A stretch of DNA of 64,000 bases, from positions 4,267,618 to 4,331,617 of the forward strand of contig NW_020653945.1 in assembly GCF_003589595.1 (NCBI RefSeq), in the 5' to 3' direction. The translations under genes and the position numbers were made by a program. The notes beneath the pieces were generated by a model that searched no databases, was not told the DNA's origin, and worked only from the letters and a program-made list of their open reading frames with translations. Every line of letters begins with the position of its first letter. The first letter of the stretch is position 1. Positions 12,150 to 23,649 of the stretch are shown one piece after another. This stretch comes from Hyposmocoma kahamanoa. Its lineage: Eukaryota > Arthropoda > Insecta > Lepidoptera > Cosmopterigidae.

Positions 12150-12545
12150 TACTATCTCAGCCCGAATTAAAATTTTTCCCGTACTGAATCGATTATATTG
12201 CGCGAGTCGAGCGCCACTGGTTTTATTTCAGAGTTTATTTTTTTACAAACGAAATAAAAGCAAGTTCAAATATGTATATAGTATACTATACGTGTTCTAT
12301 TTAGTTCACTTGATATATAAAAATCATTGCTATATGTAAAATACTTATTGAATGCAGCAGTTTTCTTGTAAAATTTCGACGTGAGTTGGTGTTTTTTTTC
12401 TAACGTGAAAATTTTTAAGAATCGTGTTTTCACACCGTATATATTTTTTCCATAGTGATCGATTCAACATTTTCACTGTTATGAATCAACCAAAGCTATC
12501 TGAGGTTGTATAGACTCTTAAACGAAAGCGTTAAATAAAAACTCA
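12150..12545 (+). repeat. dispersed repeat, empty-site copy
   Basis: Shares about 400 bp with 52595-53525 (CCGAATTAAAATTTTTCCCG, TTTATTTCAGAGTTTATT, TATACGTGTTCTATTTAGTT, GAATCAACCAAAGC). It lacks the LINE found there and so shows the pre-insertion state. Confidence 0.7.
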
Positions 12546-13252
12546 TAACGAATATAAATAAAATCATTATTGAGTTAGTTTTTGAGATGGCATACTGTTT
12601 CAAGTTCAAGTTTATGTAATCATAACTGCTAAATTTACTAGTTATCTGAAGCCTTTGTACACCTGCTGTCTAGAGTTATGTGTATAGGGTTATTTATAAA
12701 ATGTTCATAAACAACAAATTGACAAATTGACATGACTTTTTACAAAACATAGTAAATTTACCAAAAAGAAACTTGTTAATTCTTTGTTGTACTATCTGAC
12801 ACTTTTTAGATCCGTATCTGGTAGCAAGGTAGTTAGTATAAACTTGCAGGCGTCCTCCCCGACAAACCCTATTCGGGCTCTTCCATTTTGCATAGAGTTA
12901 TCACGTTTAGAGCGATATGTTAAAATATTTTGGCTTATTTTTATTTTGATAATATACAGGTAAGGTAAAAAAGACAATAAAACAATACCAGAAAGTGAAA
13001 CTAGGATTTTTAAATTATATGAATAAAATTGGGTCTCCACGGCAATGTGCCCAAGATGGTGGCAGCGTTCCCTTTTTGTATTGTTATGCTAATGCGTTGC
13101 GCAAGGAAGCTCCCGGCCCTTGGGTTTCCCAGTCTATTAATTTTTTCAACTCAGGAAGGTACCGGTACTGGCAATGGCTAATTCCCACCTGGACGCCGCT
13201 TCCAGACGCGCTAGGTCTATTGGGGTGCAATGATTCATTATGTCATTTAACA

Positions 13253-13528
13253 TTATTCGTTGGGGCAAGCCTGGTTCCAGGCGTTTCTAGACTCAATTGA
13301 ACACGTCACCTCGCTGTTTGTTGGCGGAAGCCTTAGGATACCGCCTACAAGGTTGACCGTGTTGTAAATTGAGGACAAAAAGGCTGGAAGAGCTATGGTG
13401 GATATACTCGTGATGCCTAGACCACCATGTCGGATGGGGAGGGTAGCTTGGGTCCAGGCGTTGTGGGTGAGATGGACGTTGATAATGGATTGAAGAAGAG
13501 CTTTTAGGTCAGAATGTATTGACAGCAA
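13253..13528 (-). mobile_element. non-LTR retrotransposon pol fragment
   Basis: An open minus-strand frame of 91 codons with NAWTQATLPIRHGGLGI, the W-x-Q-A-x-LP-x3-GGLG motif found after the reverse transcriptase domain in some LINE polyproteins. No flanking coding remains, so this is a short relic. Confidence 0.55.
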
Positions 13529-14484
13529 CTGATTATGGAATTTCGAAACAGGATAGCGTAGTAAGTGTCTTTAAATATTTTTATTTTTGTGTGAAAATAA
13601 AATAAAATATAAAATAAAAGTCATGGGACAAAAGTTGTTGCTTATGATGTTAGTAATATAGTCCTAGGAGGCTGTTTGTATTTTACAAATAAACCTGTAT
13701 ACACTTCGCAGTAAATCACAGGCATACTTGGAATAGGGCCAGAACGCGAAAAGTACGTAACAAACTTCTAGGTTATAGGTACTTGTAAACAGTTTGTTGT
13801 GCTGAATGTAGTAATATTTTTGTATTTGATGTTCAGTTATGTGTCAAATGTGGTATAGTGTAGTATGCGAGAATAAAACAGGGAAAAACACAATTTGTAA
13901 TGGGCCTTAAATCTAGCCTTATCCACATCTGAATAATAACCTTGGTGGTTCAACAGTTTGAGCGCTGTATGAGGAAGTTGAAGGTTGAAAAAGAATTACT
14001 GTCGAGAATACTAGAAATTATTTCAATTTAACAATCATAAGTTTTGATGGATCTTCAATACTCGTTCTCACATTTTATTTTAAAGTTCAAGACGAACGTA
14101 ATTTCATTGCTTTCAATGATTTTTCAAGTGGTTTGAACGGCTCCGGATTTGATTTTAAAAGCACCTTGTTCTGAAGCAGAATTTAATTTACTTAGGACTT
14201 TTCATGCAGTCGAAGGCATAGGAAAATCAATTACTTTTCTCTTTGCTCGCTTAGGTAAGGGTTCCATCTACGGTCGTCCAATTTGTAAGCCGAGTACCTG
14301 TTAGATTTTCCTAATTATTTCCTGTTAAGGCTTCGAGTGTGTTCGTGGTTGCGTACCTGCTTTTACACGTTTGAATTAAGGAAATATACCGGAGCTGTCT
14401 TCATAATTCAATCAGATAATCTGAGTATTGACTGTACTCCAAAACGGTGTACTCCAAAAAGCCTCAGTACCATCACATTATTTT

Positions 14485-14782
14485 AGTAGCAGCGGAACTT
14501 CTTGCAAAAAAGTTCGTCCAGAGAAGTACTGCCACCTTACCTATATTTGGCGCCGACTAAAATGCGAGCAATTCAAGATTAAGGATGCTCCTGTTTACAG
14601 TTTGTTCCAAATTACAGGCACACGGGACTTGTCACCTTATGTCCCAGGGTGACGGGCGCAGGACCGGTACCCCTCAGATCTTTGCGATTTAAAGCTCTGA
14701 ATGGCACAGCAACTGTTATGGACAGGCGCTGACAACCAGGCGCACGACTTGTTCGTCCCGTCATTTTGTATGATAAAAAAAA
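14485..14782 (+). repeat. family-1 retroposon, near full length
   Basis: AGTAGCAGCGGAACTTCTTG to TTCGTCCCGTCATTTTGTAT and GATAAAAAAAAT. Confidence 0.75.
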
Positions 14783-15119
14783 TCTGCAAGCGAACAAGTC
14801 GTAGTGAACGTTTTTATGAGCCCAAATATAGTTCTGCTGTTAGTAACTGTGGGGTTGGATACTCTGTAGCCTGGACCTTTTTGCAGCATTAGATCAAGGT
14901 TATCATATTATTGAAAGTTTATTAGATTTTCATGGTATACCTTTGAAGTCGATCGTACTGGTGGATGTAAAGTTAATATTTATCTTATATGACTTAGACT
15001 AACTGGGAAAAGAGCTGATGATCTTTAAATGTCTGAACAGATGTTCATCGAACATAGCTAAGAACGATTACGGTTAATTAAGTTTTTATAGAATGTCAGA
15101 ATATTTCACCACCATGATA

Positions 15120-15400
15120 TTCAATTATTTTTGTGAAATGACCCCCCACTAGTTTGTTATAATTATTAAACAATGATAAGAAGGATAGAATAGAAAAAAA
15201 TCACTTCGACCGGGCTGGATTTGAACCAACATCTCCTAGTAGTTAGACGCTATGCCAAATAAACCACGGAACGAATCAGTGGACCTTACGAATTTTTGTA
15301 TGTGCTTGTTGCGGATCTTTTTTCCCGTAGCGCCATCTATGAGAAATCCATGAAAGTTTTTCTTCACTCATTACGGTTAAATTGGTCTTCAAATAAAAAA
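15120..15400 (-). repeat. tRNA-derived SINE, family 2
   Basis: GATTTGAACCAACATCTCC (decayed B box in reverse), AAACCACGGAACGAATCAG, GTAGCGCCATCTATGAGAAA. Confidence 0.7.
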
Positions 15401-15599
15401 TACCGCTTAGGGATCAGCCCAGTCATGTGGGAGCTACGATGTCAATGACATACTTACAGGCACATACAAAGACGAAGATTCCAAATTTATAATCCCATAA
15501 CACATTTGCACAATTTTGGTTATCCTAATGTCAATTCTAATAATTTTCGTAGAAGTTTACACAAGACGATATTTTTTGCATTTTTATTTCTATTGATTT

Positions 15600-15855
15600 T
15601 CAATTATTTTTTGTGAAATTACTCGTCTAGTTTGTTAGAAACATTAATACAAAAATCAAACACTTAGAAAATTCCTTCGATCGGGCCGAATTCAAACCGA
15701 CGACGTCTCTTAGCAACCGTGGCAGACGGTATGCCAACTAAGCCACAAGACGAACCAGCGAACCTTGTCAATTTTTTTATGTGCTTGCTTTAGGATCTTT
15801 ATATTTGGTTTTCGACGACTTTAGCCGTAACGGCATCTACAAAATGTTTTTCAAC
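15600..15855 (-). repeat. tRNA-derived SINE, family 2
   Basis: CGGGCCGAATTCAAACCGAC, GCCAACTAAGCCACAAGACG, GTGCTTGCTTTAGGATC, GCCGTAACGGCATCTACAAA. About 300 bp from the previous copy in the same orientation. Confidence 0.7.
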
Positions 15856-15859
15856 AAAA

Positions 15860-17515
15860 TTGAATAGGTTCTATTATTACCAACTAAGTATCATTTTACT
15901 TGTTTAGTAAGCAATCTCCAAATTGTAATTTTCAAAATTGTATTTCAAGTTATATTTGTGGAAGCGCGGAGCTCTCGGTTATTCTATTTCCTAGACGGCT
16001 TCCAACCTTATCCAATAAATAATGTTCGGGGTCCAATAAAGTTTTTATTATTTTTATTATTCTCTGGTAAGTTACCGTCTTTCATAATTCAGTATATGTA
16101 CGATACCTACCCAATGTCAAGGGCGGCGCAATTTCATTACTGTCAACCTTTGGAGTGACTTGAACGTCAATGGAGGATTTTGTTTTGAAAGCACAAAGTT
16201 CTGAAGATGAATTTAATTTACACAAAAATTACATTGGACATTATTTGGTTAGGTACTTACTTATTTTTTTATAATACAGTATTTTACTAATTTGGAAGTC
16301 AGAGCTGCGTTATTTTGATAAATAATGATTGTTAAAAATGAATTTAAAAAAGATCCCTTTTCACCAAAACCCAAATTAAAATTGTATGTGTAATGTGAAA
16401 TTAGGACCGGGGCTTTCGCTGTAGTCCAAATTTCTTAATAGACATTGAAAGTGGACCCCTTAACTCTGTCTGTGTGTTTCGGTTGAAATTTGCAATTTGT
16501 TAAACGTGCTGTAAGGTTTGGGTGTTTCATCTTTTTTTGATTTATTTGATCCCACCCGTTCATAATTTCCTTTTGAAGTGTTCTTTCTTTATTAAATTTA
16601 TATCAGGAATTTTATTTATGAACACGAAGAAATGCTTTGGCAGTAGAAATACGTGCGGTATTTTTATATTAGATTTATATGTTTTTATATAAACTTATAA
16701 ATGTTACCTACATATAGTGTGATGGCCTTTATTTTACAAAAGAAGTGCGTAAAGGCGATAGCTGCAAACCCTTATTTAAAAAACTAAGAATATTGTCTCT
16801 TTTTTTCCTTATATATTCGAGATGTGTATTTTTGTCAAAAAACATAGATACTTATTTACTTCAAAAAACGTTTCTTGTTGAACCCGATATCCCTATCGTT
16901 TGGTCCGACATACTACATGTTTCCAAAGGAACTGCTAGAAAATGTGCATAAAATTATTATAATACATTACCTGACGATATAAAAATGTAACCTACTTCTA
17001 GATTTAAGAATGTATTATTTGAATTGCTTGTGACAAATTGTTTTTATAATTTTTTGACATTTAAATTTTGAAGCCTGCGACCCTCTATACCGGGAGTAAT
17101 CGAGGGCACACTGCCCAGGCGATTATTCCATAAATATAAGAGGTATCAAAAAGCTTGGTCAAGTGTGAATTGTCCGTATAAATGAATAAAAATAATCAAA
17201 TTTTTTCTCTCACTCAGTTTCATGTAAGGATCAATTCATTGTATGGGTCGAAAAATATCGGGGCAGTTGTTAAAAGTTGATCAAATTTAATGAAATGTTT
17301 TTCATTCAAAATGAAGGTAAGGAGGAGTACCATATAACGGATATCAAAGCTGCCTATCATTGAATGATGTTTAAGCCTATCTCCTATCTCTTACACTTTA
17401 AATACATTGCGAACAAAGGGGTCACAATAATTGAAATCCGACTTTTAAAAAGTCTTTAAAAGTCATTTACTTGTAGCTAGGCTCAAAGAAAGCATAAAGC
17501 CACTTTCTTGTTTTT
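15860..17515. other. no gene seen
   Basis: AT-rich. 16110-16215 resembles 14105-14175 (GCAATTTCATTACTGTCAA, GTGACTTGAACG, TTTTGAAAGCAC), so an unnamed dispersed repeat is present in both. Confidence 0.45.
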
Positions 17516-17524
17516 ATAAAATTT

Positions 17525-17835
17525 AAGCGCACGTCTCACCTAATGGAAAGTGACGATGGAGCATGCACACCTGAATAATGCCTGGTCACTCTCGCCTCGA
17601 AAAGGTCTAAGTTATAACGTTCAAGGAGTAAGTCTGCAGACAGGGAATTCCACACTATAGCCGTTCACAATATAAATGTGGAAGCGTAACTGGCGTAACG
17701 CTTCATACGAAAACATTGACAAAACATTGAGATGGAACCCAAGCCTACGTCTAGTTCCCCGGTGATGGAAAGTAGAAGGCGGAATTAAATTGTGAAATTC
17801 CATCGCATCCACTAAGGGCAAAACACCCGAACACT
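17525..17835 (-). mobile_element. LINE pol C-terminus and 3' end
   Basis: Minus strand gives NLIPPSTFHHRGTRRRLGFH, the conserved R-R-LGFH block of many insect LINE C-termini, then YSVEFPVCRL. It ends in the CATTATTCAGGTGTGCATG...CACTTTCCATTAGGTGAGA tail shared with 11655-11855. Confidence 0.65.
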
Positions 17836-17839
17836 ACAT

Positions 17840-18630
17840 TGCACGGTCTCGTGTTAAATTTTCAAGCTGTTCTCGAATTCTCCATAACTTACTTGTGGCA
17901 AAACCAGCTGCGTCAACGGAAATGGGCCACTCGCCACCTGTTGCGCTTACGTCGTTGTGCGCTCGACCGAGACCTTCGAGACTTGACCCATTAGGTTGCC
18001 CTATTCCGACAACATAAGAGCTTTCCTAAGTGTTAAGTTGTAATCGAATACAAAGCTATGTACAATAGTAAAACATCGATGTTTTTATATAATTATTGAT
18101 TATACCTGTGATGTTTAGTACGATATGCTGGAAGAAGATCTGGACCCATAACATTCCTTCAACGAATAAAATTACACATGTAGACATTACATTATGTACC
18201 TACAATTTGTGCTTTTTAAAAGCTCTTAGATTGTTAGTTTCGAAAAGCACTCGAAACTTTTGGAACAAAGCCCTCCCCTTCGTCCGGTGGAAAAAAGCAG
18301 CCACCGTGTCGCATTACCGGCTTCCTTGCGCAGGAGTCGATCGAGTCCGTCACTTACTTAACATTTTTGTTCCGTGCAGTCGCTTTGTATGGACCTTGTG
18401 TTATTAATTTACCGAGGTTTTGTCGCATTTCACGATTTATGGTATTTTTACTTTATTTGTTGTAAATTGCAGTTTCTTTCATTTCAAATTTGTAGAGTGC
18501 CTTCATTGACAAAAAAACCGTTAAAATCAAACAATAGCCATGTTTTAAAGTCGTACATGTGTGTGTTTAAAGACAATTATAGTAAAGTATTAAATAAGGG
18601 ATATTAAAATAAAATAAGTGTAAAGCAGTG
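17840..18630. other. no gene seen; could include 5' UTR of the 18636 exon
   Basis: Two moderately GC-rich patches (17880-18000, 18260-18400) without frames I can interpret. Confidence 0.35.
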
Positions 18631-18635
18631 CAATA

Positions 18636-18685
18636 ATGTCTACAGAAAAGTGTTCTTGGTGTTTGAAACTTTTTAATTTGGTCTG
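18636..18685 (+). CDS. possible short first coding exon
   Basis: An ATG in a reasonable context (caata before it) opens 16 codons plus two bases, reading MSTEKCSWCLKLFNLV, and runs straight into CTG|GTGAGTG, a strong 5' splice site. It is phase-compatible with the exon at 28443, which starts by completing a codon with one base (TG+C gives Cys). The pairing would give a protein of roughly 413 residues across a 9.8-kb intron. A one-in-three phase match is weak evidence and the ORF is very short, so this is only a candidate, either for this gene or for another one. Confidence 0.22.
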
Positions 18686-18784
18686 GTGAGTGCTTTCTAT
18701 CTACTCTTAAGAACACTTCGTTTGAAAGTTTACCGACCGGGTATATTAAAAGATACAGTAATATTTTTAGAAAAAGAACCGTTG

Positions 18785-18799
18785 TTAGGTTAGGTTAGG
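18785..18799 (+). repeat. three TTAGG units
   Basis: TTAGGTTAGGTTAGG. TTAGG is the insect telomere unit; short internal runs also occur at 22675-22690 and 51644-51657. Too short to argue for a telomere fusion. Confidence 0.6.
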
Positions 18800-18916
18800 T
18801 AACAGAAAAAGCACAGTAGTACAGTGAATGCATTAGAAATCAGATTCCTCAGTAAAATATGTAATGTGACAGAGTGAAAAATTCTGTGGTCCGTGAACGA
18901 TGTGGTTTGAAAGAGG

Positions 18917-19225
18917 ATGTAGTTTTTTTTTGTAATACTAAATGACGGGACGAACAAGTCGTGCACCTGGTGGTAAGCGACACGCCTTTCCATAACAGTT
19001 ATAGTGCCACGCACAGCTTTAAATCGCAAGGATCTTAAAGGCACTGCTCCCGCGCCTGTCACCCTGAGACATAAGTTGACAAGTCCCAAGTGCCTATAAT
19101 TTCACCAGCACCCTTGCCCTTCCAAACCGGAACGCACTAAAGCTCATATTACTGCTTGTCGGCAGAAAAAGGTAAAGGCCCTTCCCTGGACCAACTCTTT
19201 CACAAGGAGCTCTACTGTTACTAAT
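18917..19225 (-). repeat. family-1 retroposon, near full length
   Basis: T run at 18924, then GACGGGACGAACAAGTCGTG, TGGTAAGCGACACGCC, down to CAACTCTTTCACAAGGAGCT. Confidence 0.75.
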
Positions 19226-19975
19226 TAATTGACAATTAAGAAGGAAAGCGTTTATTTACTCGTAAATGCAACAAGCAACATCCTATGAAAAAATTGAGAC
19301 ACAATAGTAATAAAATATCAATTAAAGTTTCATAATGCTGCTGATCACATTACAGCAATTTGCAAGGTATTGTGGCTGTTTCTAAAATATTCCACCTCCG
19401 ACTTCTACGTCTCGTGACGTATTATAAAAAAAAGCTTTTGAATATATTTTATTTGTATATGAACTTTAGAAACAATTGGATATTTGATTCAGTTCTCATT
19501 ACAGTATCATGTTGTAAACTTCTAATATTAAAATCTGTAACTGTCGCGAAACACTCCTTTCCTTCGTTGTTGCATGACATTGCACTAGTGCACTGAAACA
19601 TAAGGTCCTGATTTATTATTATCGTAGGTGCCTTCATTAGAAAAGATTTGTGCCTACGTCAGGCGTATAATAGGGTAGTTGATGTATTGAATGACACTTA
19701 AGCCCCGATATTCAGAAACCTCCCCCGTACTCCACTCACTGTATTTTCAATGTACACCGTTTTTCAACACTCGAAGTTGCCCATTATCTAAAGCCAGATG
19801 TGTCCGGGGGACGCAGCGTCCCTTCAATTTAATATTGCGGAAAAATGTTAACAATTTGTTACAGGAATTTCTATTATCTTGAACGCTTGTAACAATGCTT
19901 ATGTAGGAATGCTTTTAAAACATTGTATTTTATTTCTAGAACAACCTTGCTTTTGCGTTTTGCTTATGATATAAA

Positions 19976-20242
19976 CTTTTTTTACGGAACAAACAAGTTG
20001 TTACCTGGTGGTAAGCGATATCTATACCATACCAATATATAACAGTTGCAGTGCCACTTAGAACTCCTGAGGGTGAAAACAAAGTTGGCAAGTCCCGTGT
20101 GCCGGTTGTTTTATCAACACCCTTACTATTCAAAATCGGAACGCATTACTATGCTCACATTACCCCTTAGCGGAAGAAATAGGTAAGGTGACAATATTTC
20201 CCTGGATGAACTCGTTCACAAGACGCTTTACTGCTGCCACCC
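19976..20242 (-). repeat. family-1 retroposon, shortened
   Basis: ACGGAACAAACAAGTTG, CCTGGTGGTAAGCGATATC, then a gap in the middle, ending ACTCGTTCACAAGACGCTTT. Confidence 0.7.
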
Positions 20243-20244
20243 AT

Positions 20245-21130
20245 AGAGGTGCTCACTGTAGCTTAGTCAAAATAACTAAATACAATCGGCTATTGACAGC
20301 AAGTTAGTCTCCGCTCTATTTTAGAAGAATAAGGGACCGCAACCTATTATAGATAATACATTTTTCAAAAGGTTATAAAGTTGGAATACACAATATCGTG
20401 GATATAAAGCGGATATAAAGCGAATATAAAACGCATATAAAAGAGACGCAGGATTTAACGTAATCGACCATGTACTGTTATTATGAAACAAACAAACGAA
20501 TACGAGTTTTGTTAGTGGATATACATTATACTATTTGTCACTTTCGTTTACCGTGATTGCTATAACAAAATTAACCGGAAATTACACAAACTTATTAAAA
20601 CTTTCCAACTTCAAACATGTTAATGTAACTTAGGAATAACTTAAAACGATATTACACAAAGCGAACAGATATTTGGTACGGACTAGGGCGCGTCCTACTT
20701 TACACATAAGATTTAAATTCTCTAAGCCACCTAAGATAAAACCGTTTAAAGTAGAATCTTGTGCGTTGTGTTGACTGTACATCGAAGTGGCTTCTAACAA
20801 TAATGCATGTAAAGAGGATTACTTAAGACCAGAGATGCGGCGCTTTGTTAACGCCTGTTTTAAATCGTGTTGTACTCATTAATGCCCAAAAGCGAAAGAA
20901 CTATATACCTTTAAATATTTATTGTAAATAGAGTTTTGTTCACATTTAATGACATTATTACAAAATATTGATTGCTTTCTGATCTACACGATTTGATTTG
21001 CCTTTCTATTGAATCGATTCACTATAGAATCGCATAAAAATAAATCGATACGAAAAATCATGTGCACTAGGATCGATTTTCATAAAAATTGAATCGTAAT
21101 GTGCATCCTTAGTAGTGAGAATCCATAGGA
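20245..21130. other. no gene seen
   Basis: AT-rich; 21000-21100 has several ATCGATT words in both orientations (GAATCGATTC, AAATCGAT, GATCGATT) that may be a small decayed TIR element. Confidence 0.4.
20398..20442. repeat. short minisatellite, ~11-bp unit
   Basis: Four imperfect units of GGATATAAAGC: ggatataaagc, ggatataaagc, gaatataaaac, gcatataaaag. Confidence 0.8.
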
Positions 21131-21140
21131 TTGTAAGATA

Positions 21141-21485
21141 GGGTTACCTATCAGTAGTCCGAAATGATATTTTCCAGAAATAACGTTTGATCGAAATTTC
21201 ATAACCTAGAAAGTAATTTTGAGAGGAAAATGTTTTTCCTTTAAAACTTTTTTTTTGTTCATCCGGGGGAATCTGATTACAGATACCCCAGGCCCGCGGA
21301 GGCAGAGCCGGGGTTATGTGGGACTGGACTGAACCGCCGCTACACCTAACGCGCATACACGTATTTGCGATAAACATCCAACATATCCTCAAAGAAACGG
21401 TTTCATTATAATTCGGTTTTCGGTGTAATGAAAATTCGAACAAACGTTATTTCGGAAAAAAATTCGAGTTTGTGATAGGTTACCC
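21141..21485. mobile_element. TIR element with LINE tail inside
   Basis: Left GGGTTACCTATCA and right TGATAGGTTACCC, continuing inward as CCGAAAT, ATAACGTTTG and TCGAAATTTCAT for about 60 bp. Flanked by AAGATA (21135-21140, 21486-21491). Its centre is the R1-like tail 21246-21350. Confidence 0.7.
21246..21350 (-). mobile_element. R1-like LINE 3' UTR with poly(A), inserted in a TIR element
   Basis: On the minus strand: GTAGCGGCGGTTCAGTCCAG, CCACATAACCCCGGCTCTGC, GGGCCTGGGGTATCTGTAAT, CCCCGGATGAACAAAAAAAAAG. GC-rich body and an A tail at 21250-21258, sitting in the middle of the AT-rich element 21141-21485. Confidence 0.6.
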
Positions 21486-21714
21486 AAGATAGGTATTTTG
21501 TGGAGTTGCCTCTTTGTGTCCAATATCTACATAATTTTCAAACATCGAAATTTGTAACAAGTATGGAATACTAAATACTCGTACTCATACGTACTCGCCG
21601 CTTTCTTCCAAGATTTTGGGCAGAAATGGGTTAAAGCTTTGGGTAAACACTCAGTTGAAACCCATACAGGTCGATTGGGTTTTAACCCACGCCCATCTCT
21701 GCTTAAGACTTAAG

Positions 21715-21935
21715 TTGGTACTTGCTCATTATAAATAATAATATAAAATAACGCAAACACTCATAGCCCCACACTACAGAAACCCTGTGTCGCAGGTGCT
21801 ATGGACACACACATAGACAACCAAAAATTACACCCAAACTCACGAGAGAAATAAATGTATGCCATGCAAATGTTTCTCCCGGTACCTCTGCGTGGCAGAC
21901 CAGCATGGCGTCCGTTCGGCCACGAGAGCAGATTT
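21715..21935 (-). repeat. tRNA-derived SINE, family 3
   Basis: AACGCAAACACTCATAGCCC, ACCCTGTGTCGCAGGTGC, ACACATAGACAACCAAAAAT and CGTGGCAGACCAGCATGGC; the minus of 38886-39145. B box lost. Confidence 0.7.
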
Positions 21936-22394
21936 AGATTACTTTAAGGTTTCCGATTCGATGCGTAATGTTAATTTTATTCGCAATTTACTGTGTTGGG
22001 TAGGACGTACTTTCCTGGTGACTCCGATGTTATCGGCAATAAAATCACATGCAAAGAATGATTTCCACAATACGATCTTTTCATTCGTACAATTGAAATA
22101 TCTCCTTCTGCAACCGAACGTTGATTTTATATATAGTTGTAATTACATCCTTTACCACACTGAACGAAATTTTAACAAAAAAAATAATTATTTACAACAC
22201 AGAATTTAAAACACCATGAAAATAAGCCTTTTCCGTTCTTCTTCTTTTTGAGTTAATGACAAAAACCAACAAATAATAACCTCTTCATGGACAGTAACGG
22301 CGTTTACCGTAAAATGAAAATTTCAAATATGGACAGTACGGGGTATCCCGTTTCGATATATGGATCTTATAAAAACTATTACGGGCTTTACGGG

Positions 22395-22690
22395 TGCAGG
22401 GCAGGGTCTCCCAGCCCTGCACCCTGCTGGCCTCCTCCTGAGACGCAAGGTAGTCGGCAAAGAGCCGTTGCGTGCGTTCTCTCCGCCGACGCCGAATGGG
22501 GTCCGAGAGGGCGCTGTCTTCGCGGACCCGTTCGGTCGTCTCCTGCGACATCACGTCCTCGCAGAAGGAGACCTGCACAAGACGGTAGGTGAGGGATCCG
22601 CGCCTTCTCTTCCTCCAATAGGCCAGTAACAGGAGCAGCGCCTGGACGGTGCACTCCACGTATCTGGCCGAACTTAACCTAACCTAACCG
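22395..22690 (-). mobile_element. R1-like LINE ORF2 C-terminus with internal deletion
   Basis: A GC-rich island. Minus-strand reading: VQALLLLLAYWRKRRRGSLT, YRLVQV then SFCEDVMSQETTERVRE, PIRRRRRERTQRLFADYLAS. RRRGSLTYRLVQV normally precedes a Cys/His block and a longer spacer before the FCEDVM..E..ERVRE tail; here the two are joined directly, so an internal piece has been lost in frame. It ends near AACCTAACCTAACC at 22676-22690. Confidence 0.65.
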
Positions 22691-22697
22691 AACCTAA

Positions 22698-22831
22698 TCG
22701 TGTCTTTGCGATAAATATTCAACATATCCCGAAAGAACAACTGTTCCGTTATAATTCAGTTTTCGGTGTAATGAAAATTCGAACAAACGTTATTTCGGAC
22801 AAAAACATTTTCGAGTTTGTGATAAGTTACC
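22698..22831. mobile_element. right half of the 21141-21485 TIR element
   Basis: GCGATAAATATTCAACATAT, CCGTTATAATTCAGTTTTCG, GTGTAATGAAAATTCGAACA, AACGTTATTTCGGA and GATAAGTTACC match 21355-21485. The left half is missing. Confidence 0.65.
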
Positions 22832-23137
22832 AAAGTTCTATTCGGTTTTTGTAATTAAATCTTTTTTATGGCTTATGAACCGACAAACGTATCTGATAGA
22901 AAGTAATTATCACTGCCCATAGACGTTTACGATGCTAAGGAAGTATCTTTAGTATATCTTCGTAAAAGTGTTACCGGCCGTTAGACGATCTCCTATGCTT
23001 TTGATTGCTCTTCCTACACTTCAATACGGAAGACAGTAGTCCTGCTTTCTATTAGAGCGGTGGCGTTTTCGATACTGATAAGGTCATATCTATATCATAT
23101 TGTTGGTTTAGTCTGTCGTTATATTATGATGACGATT

Positions 23138-23425
23138 TTGGTAGCAGTAGAGTTCCTTGTGAAAGAGTTCATTCAGGAAAGTACTCCCACCTTACCTATT
23201 TCTGCCGCCACGCAATAATGTGAGCATTCCTGCGTTCCGTATTTAAAGGGTGAAATTAGAGGCACATGGGACTTGTCAACTTATGTCTCAGGTAGACGAG
23301 CGCAGTGGCAGTGCCCCTCCGATCTTTGCGTTTTAAAGCTTTGAGTGGCACTGCAACTGTTATCAATATATGTTATGTCGCTTACCGCCAGGTCGACGAC
23401 TTCTTCGTCCTGTCACAAAAAAAAA
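23138..23425 (+). repeat. family-1 retroposon, near full length
   Basis: GTAGCAGTAGAGTTCCTTGT to ACTTCTTCGTCCTGTCAC followed by an A run. Joined directly to the LINE tail at 23455. Confidence 0.75.
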
Positions 23426-23454
23426 CTCGTTGACCCAACGGCTTAGCTTTTTCA

Positions 23455-23648
23455 GGAGATGGTTTGAAATAAATATTGTAAATGGTAAATGAGTACAAAC
23501 GCATTTTCACAAAGAGCAACCCCAAGAATTTCATGCTCGTTCTTTTCAGGGGAATCTGCCTTACTAATGAGCAGTAGATTGTAATCAATATGATGATTTC
23601 AAGTGTAATTTGCTTACCTATGAAATAAAGATTGACTTTGACTTTATT
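23455..23648 (+). mobile_element. LINE/RTE-type 3' tail
   Basis: Shares CAAAGAGCAACCCC, TTTC(A/T)TGCTCGTTCTT, GGGGAATCTGCC, GCAGTAGA and the terminal TATGAAATAAAGATTGACTT with 37060-37395. The end resembles a transcript 3' end with an AATAAA box and T-rich repeat. Confidence 0.5.
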
Positions 23649-23649
23649 A

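Noticed and set aside
18785..18799. Telomeric array or ancestral chromosome fusion point
   Set aside because: Only three TTAGG units; similar short runs at 22675 and 51644 lie next to ordinary retroelement pieces.
22287..22659. Overlapping GC-rich ORFs on both strands
   Set aside because: They are shadows of the R1-like LINE fragment.
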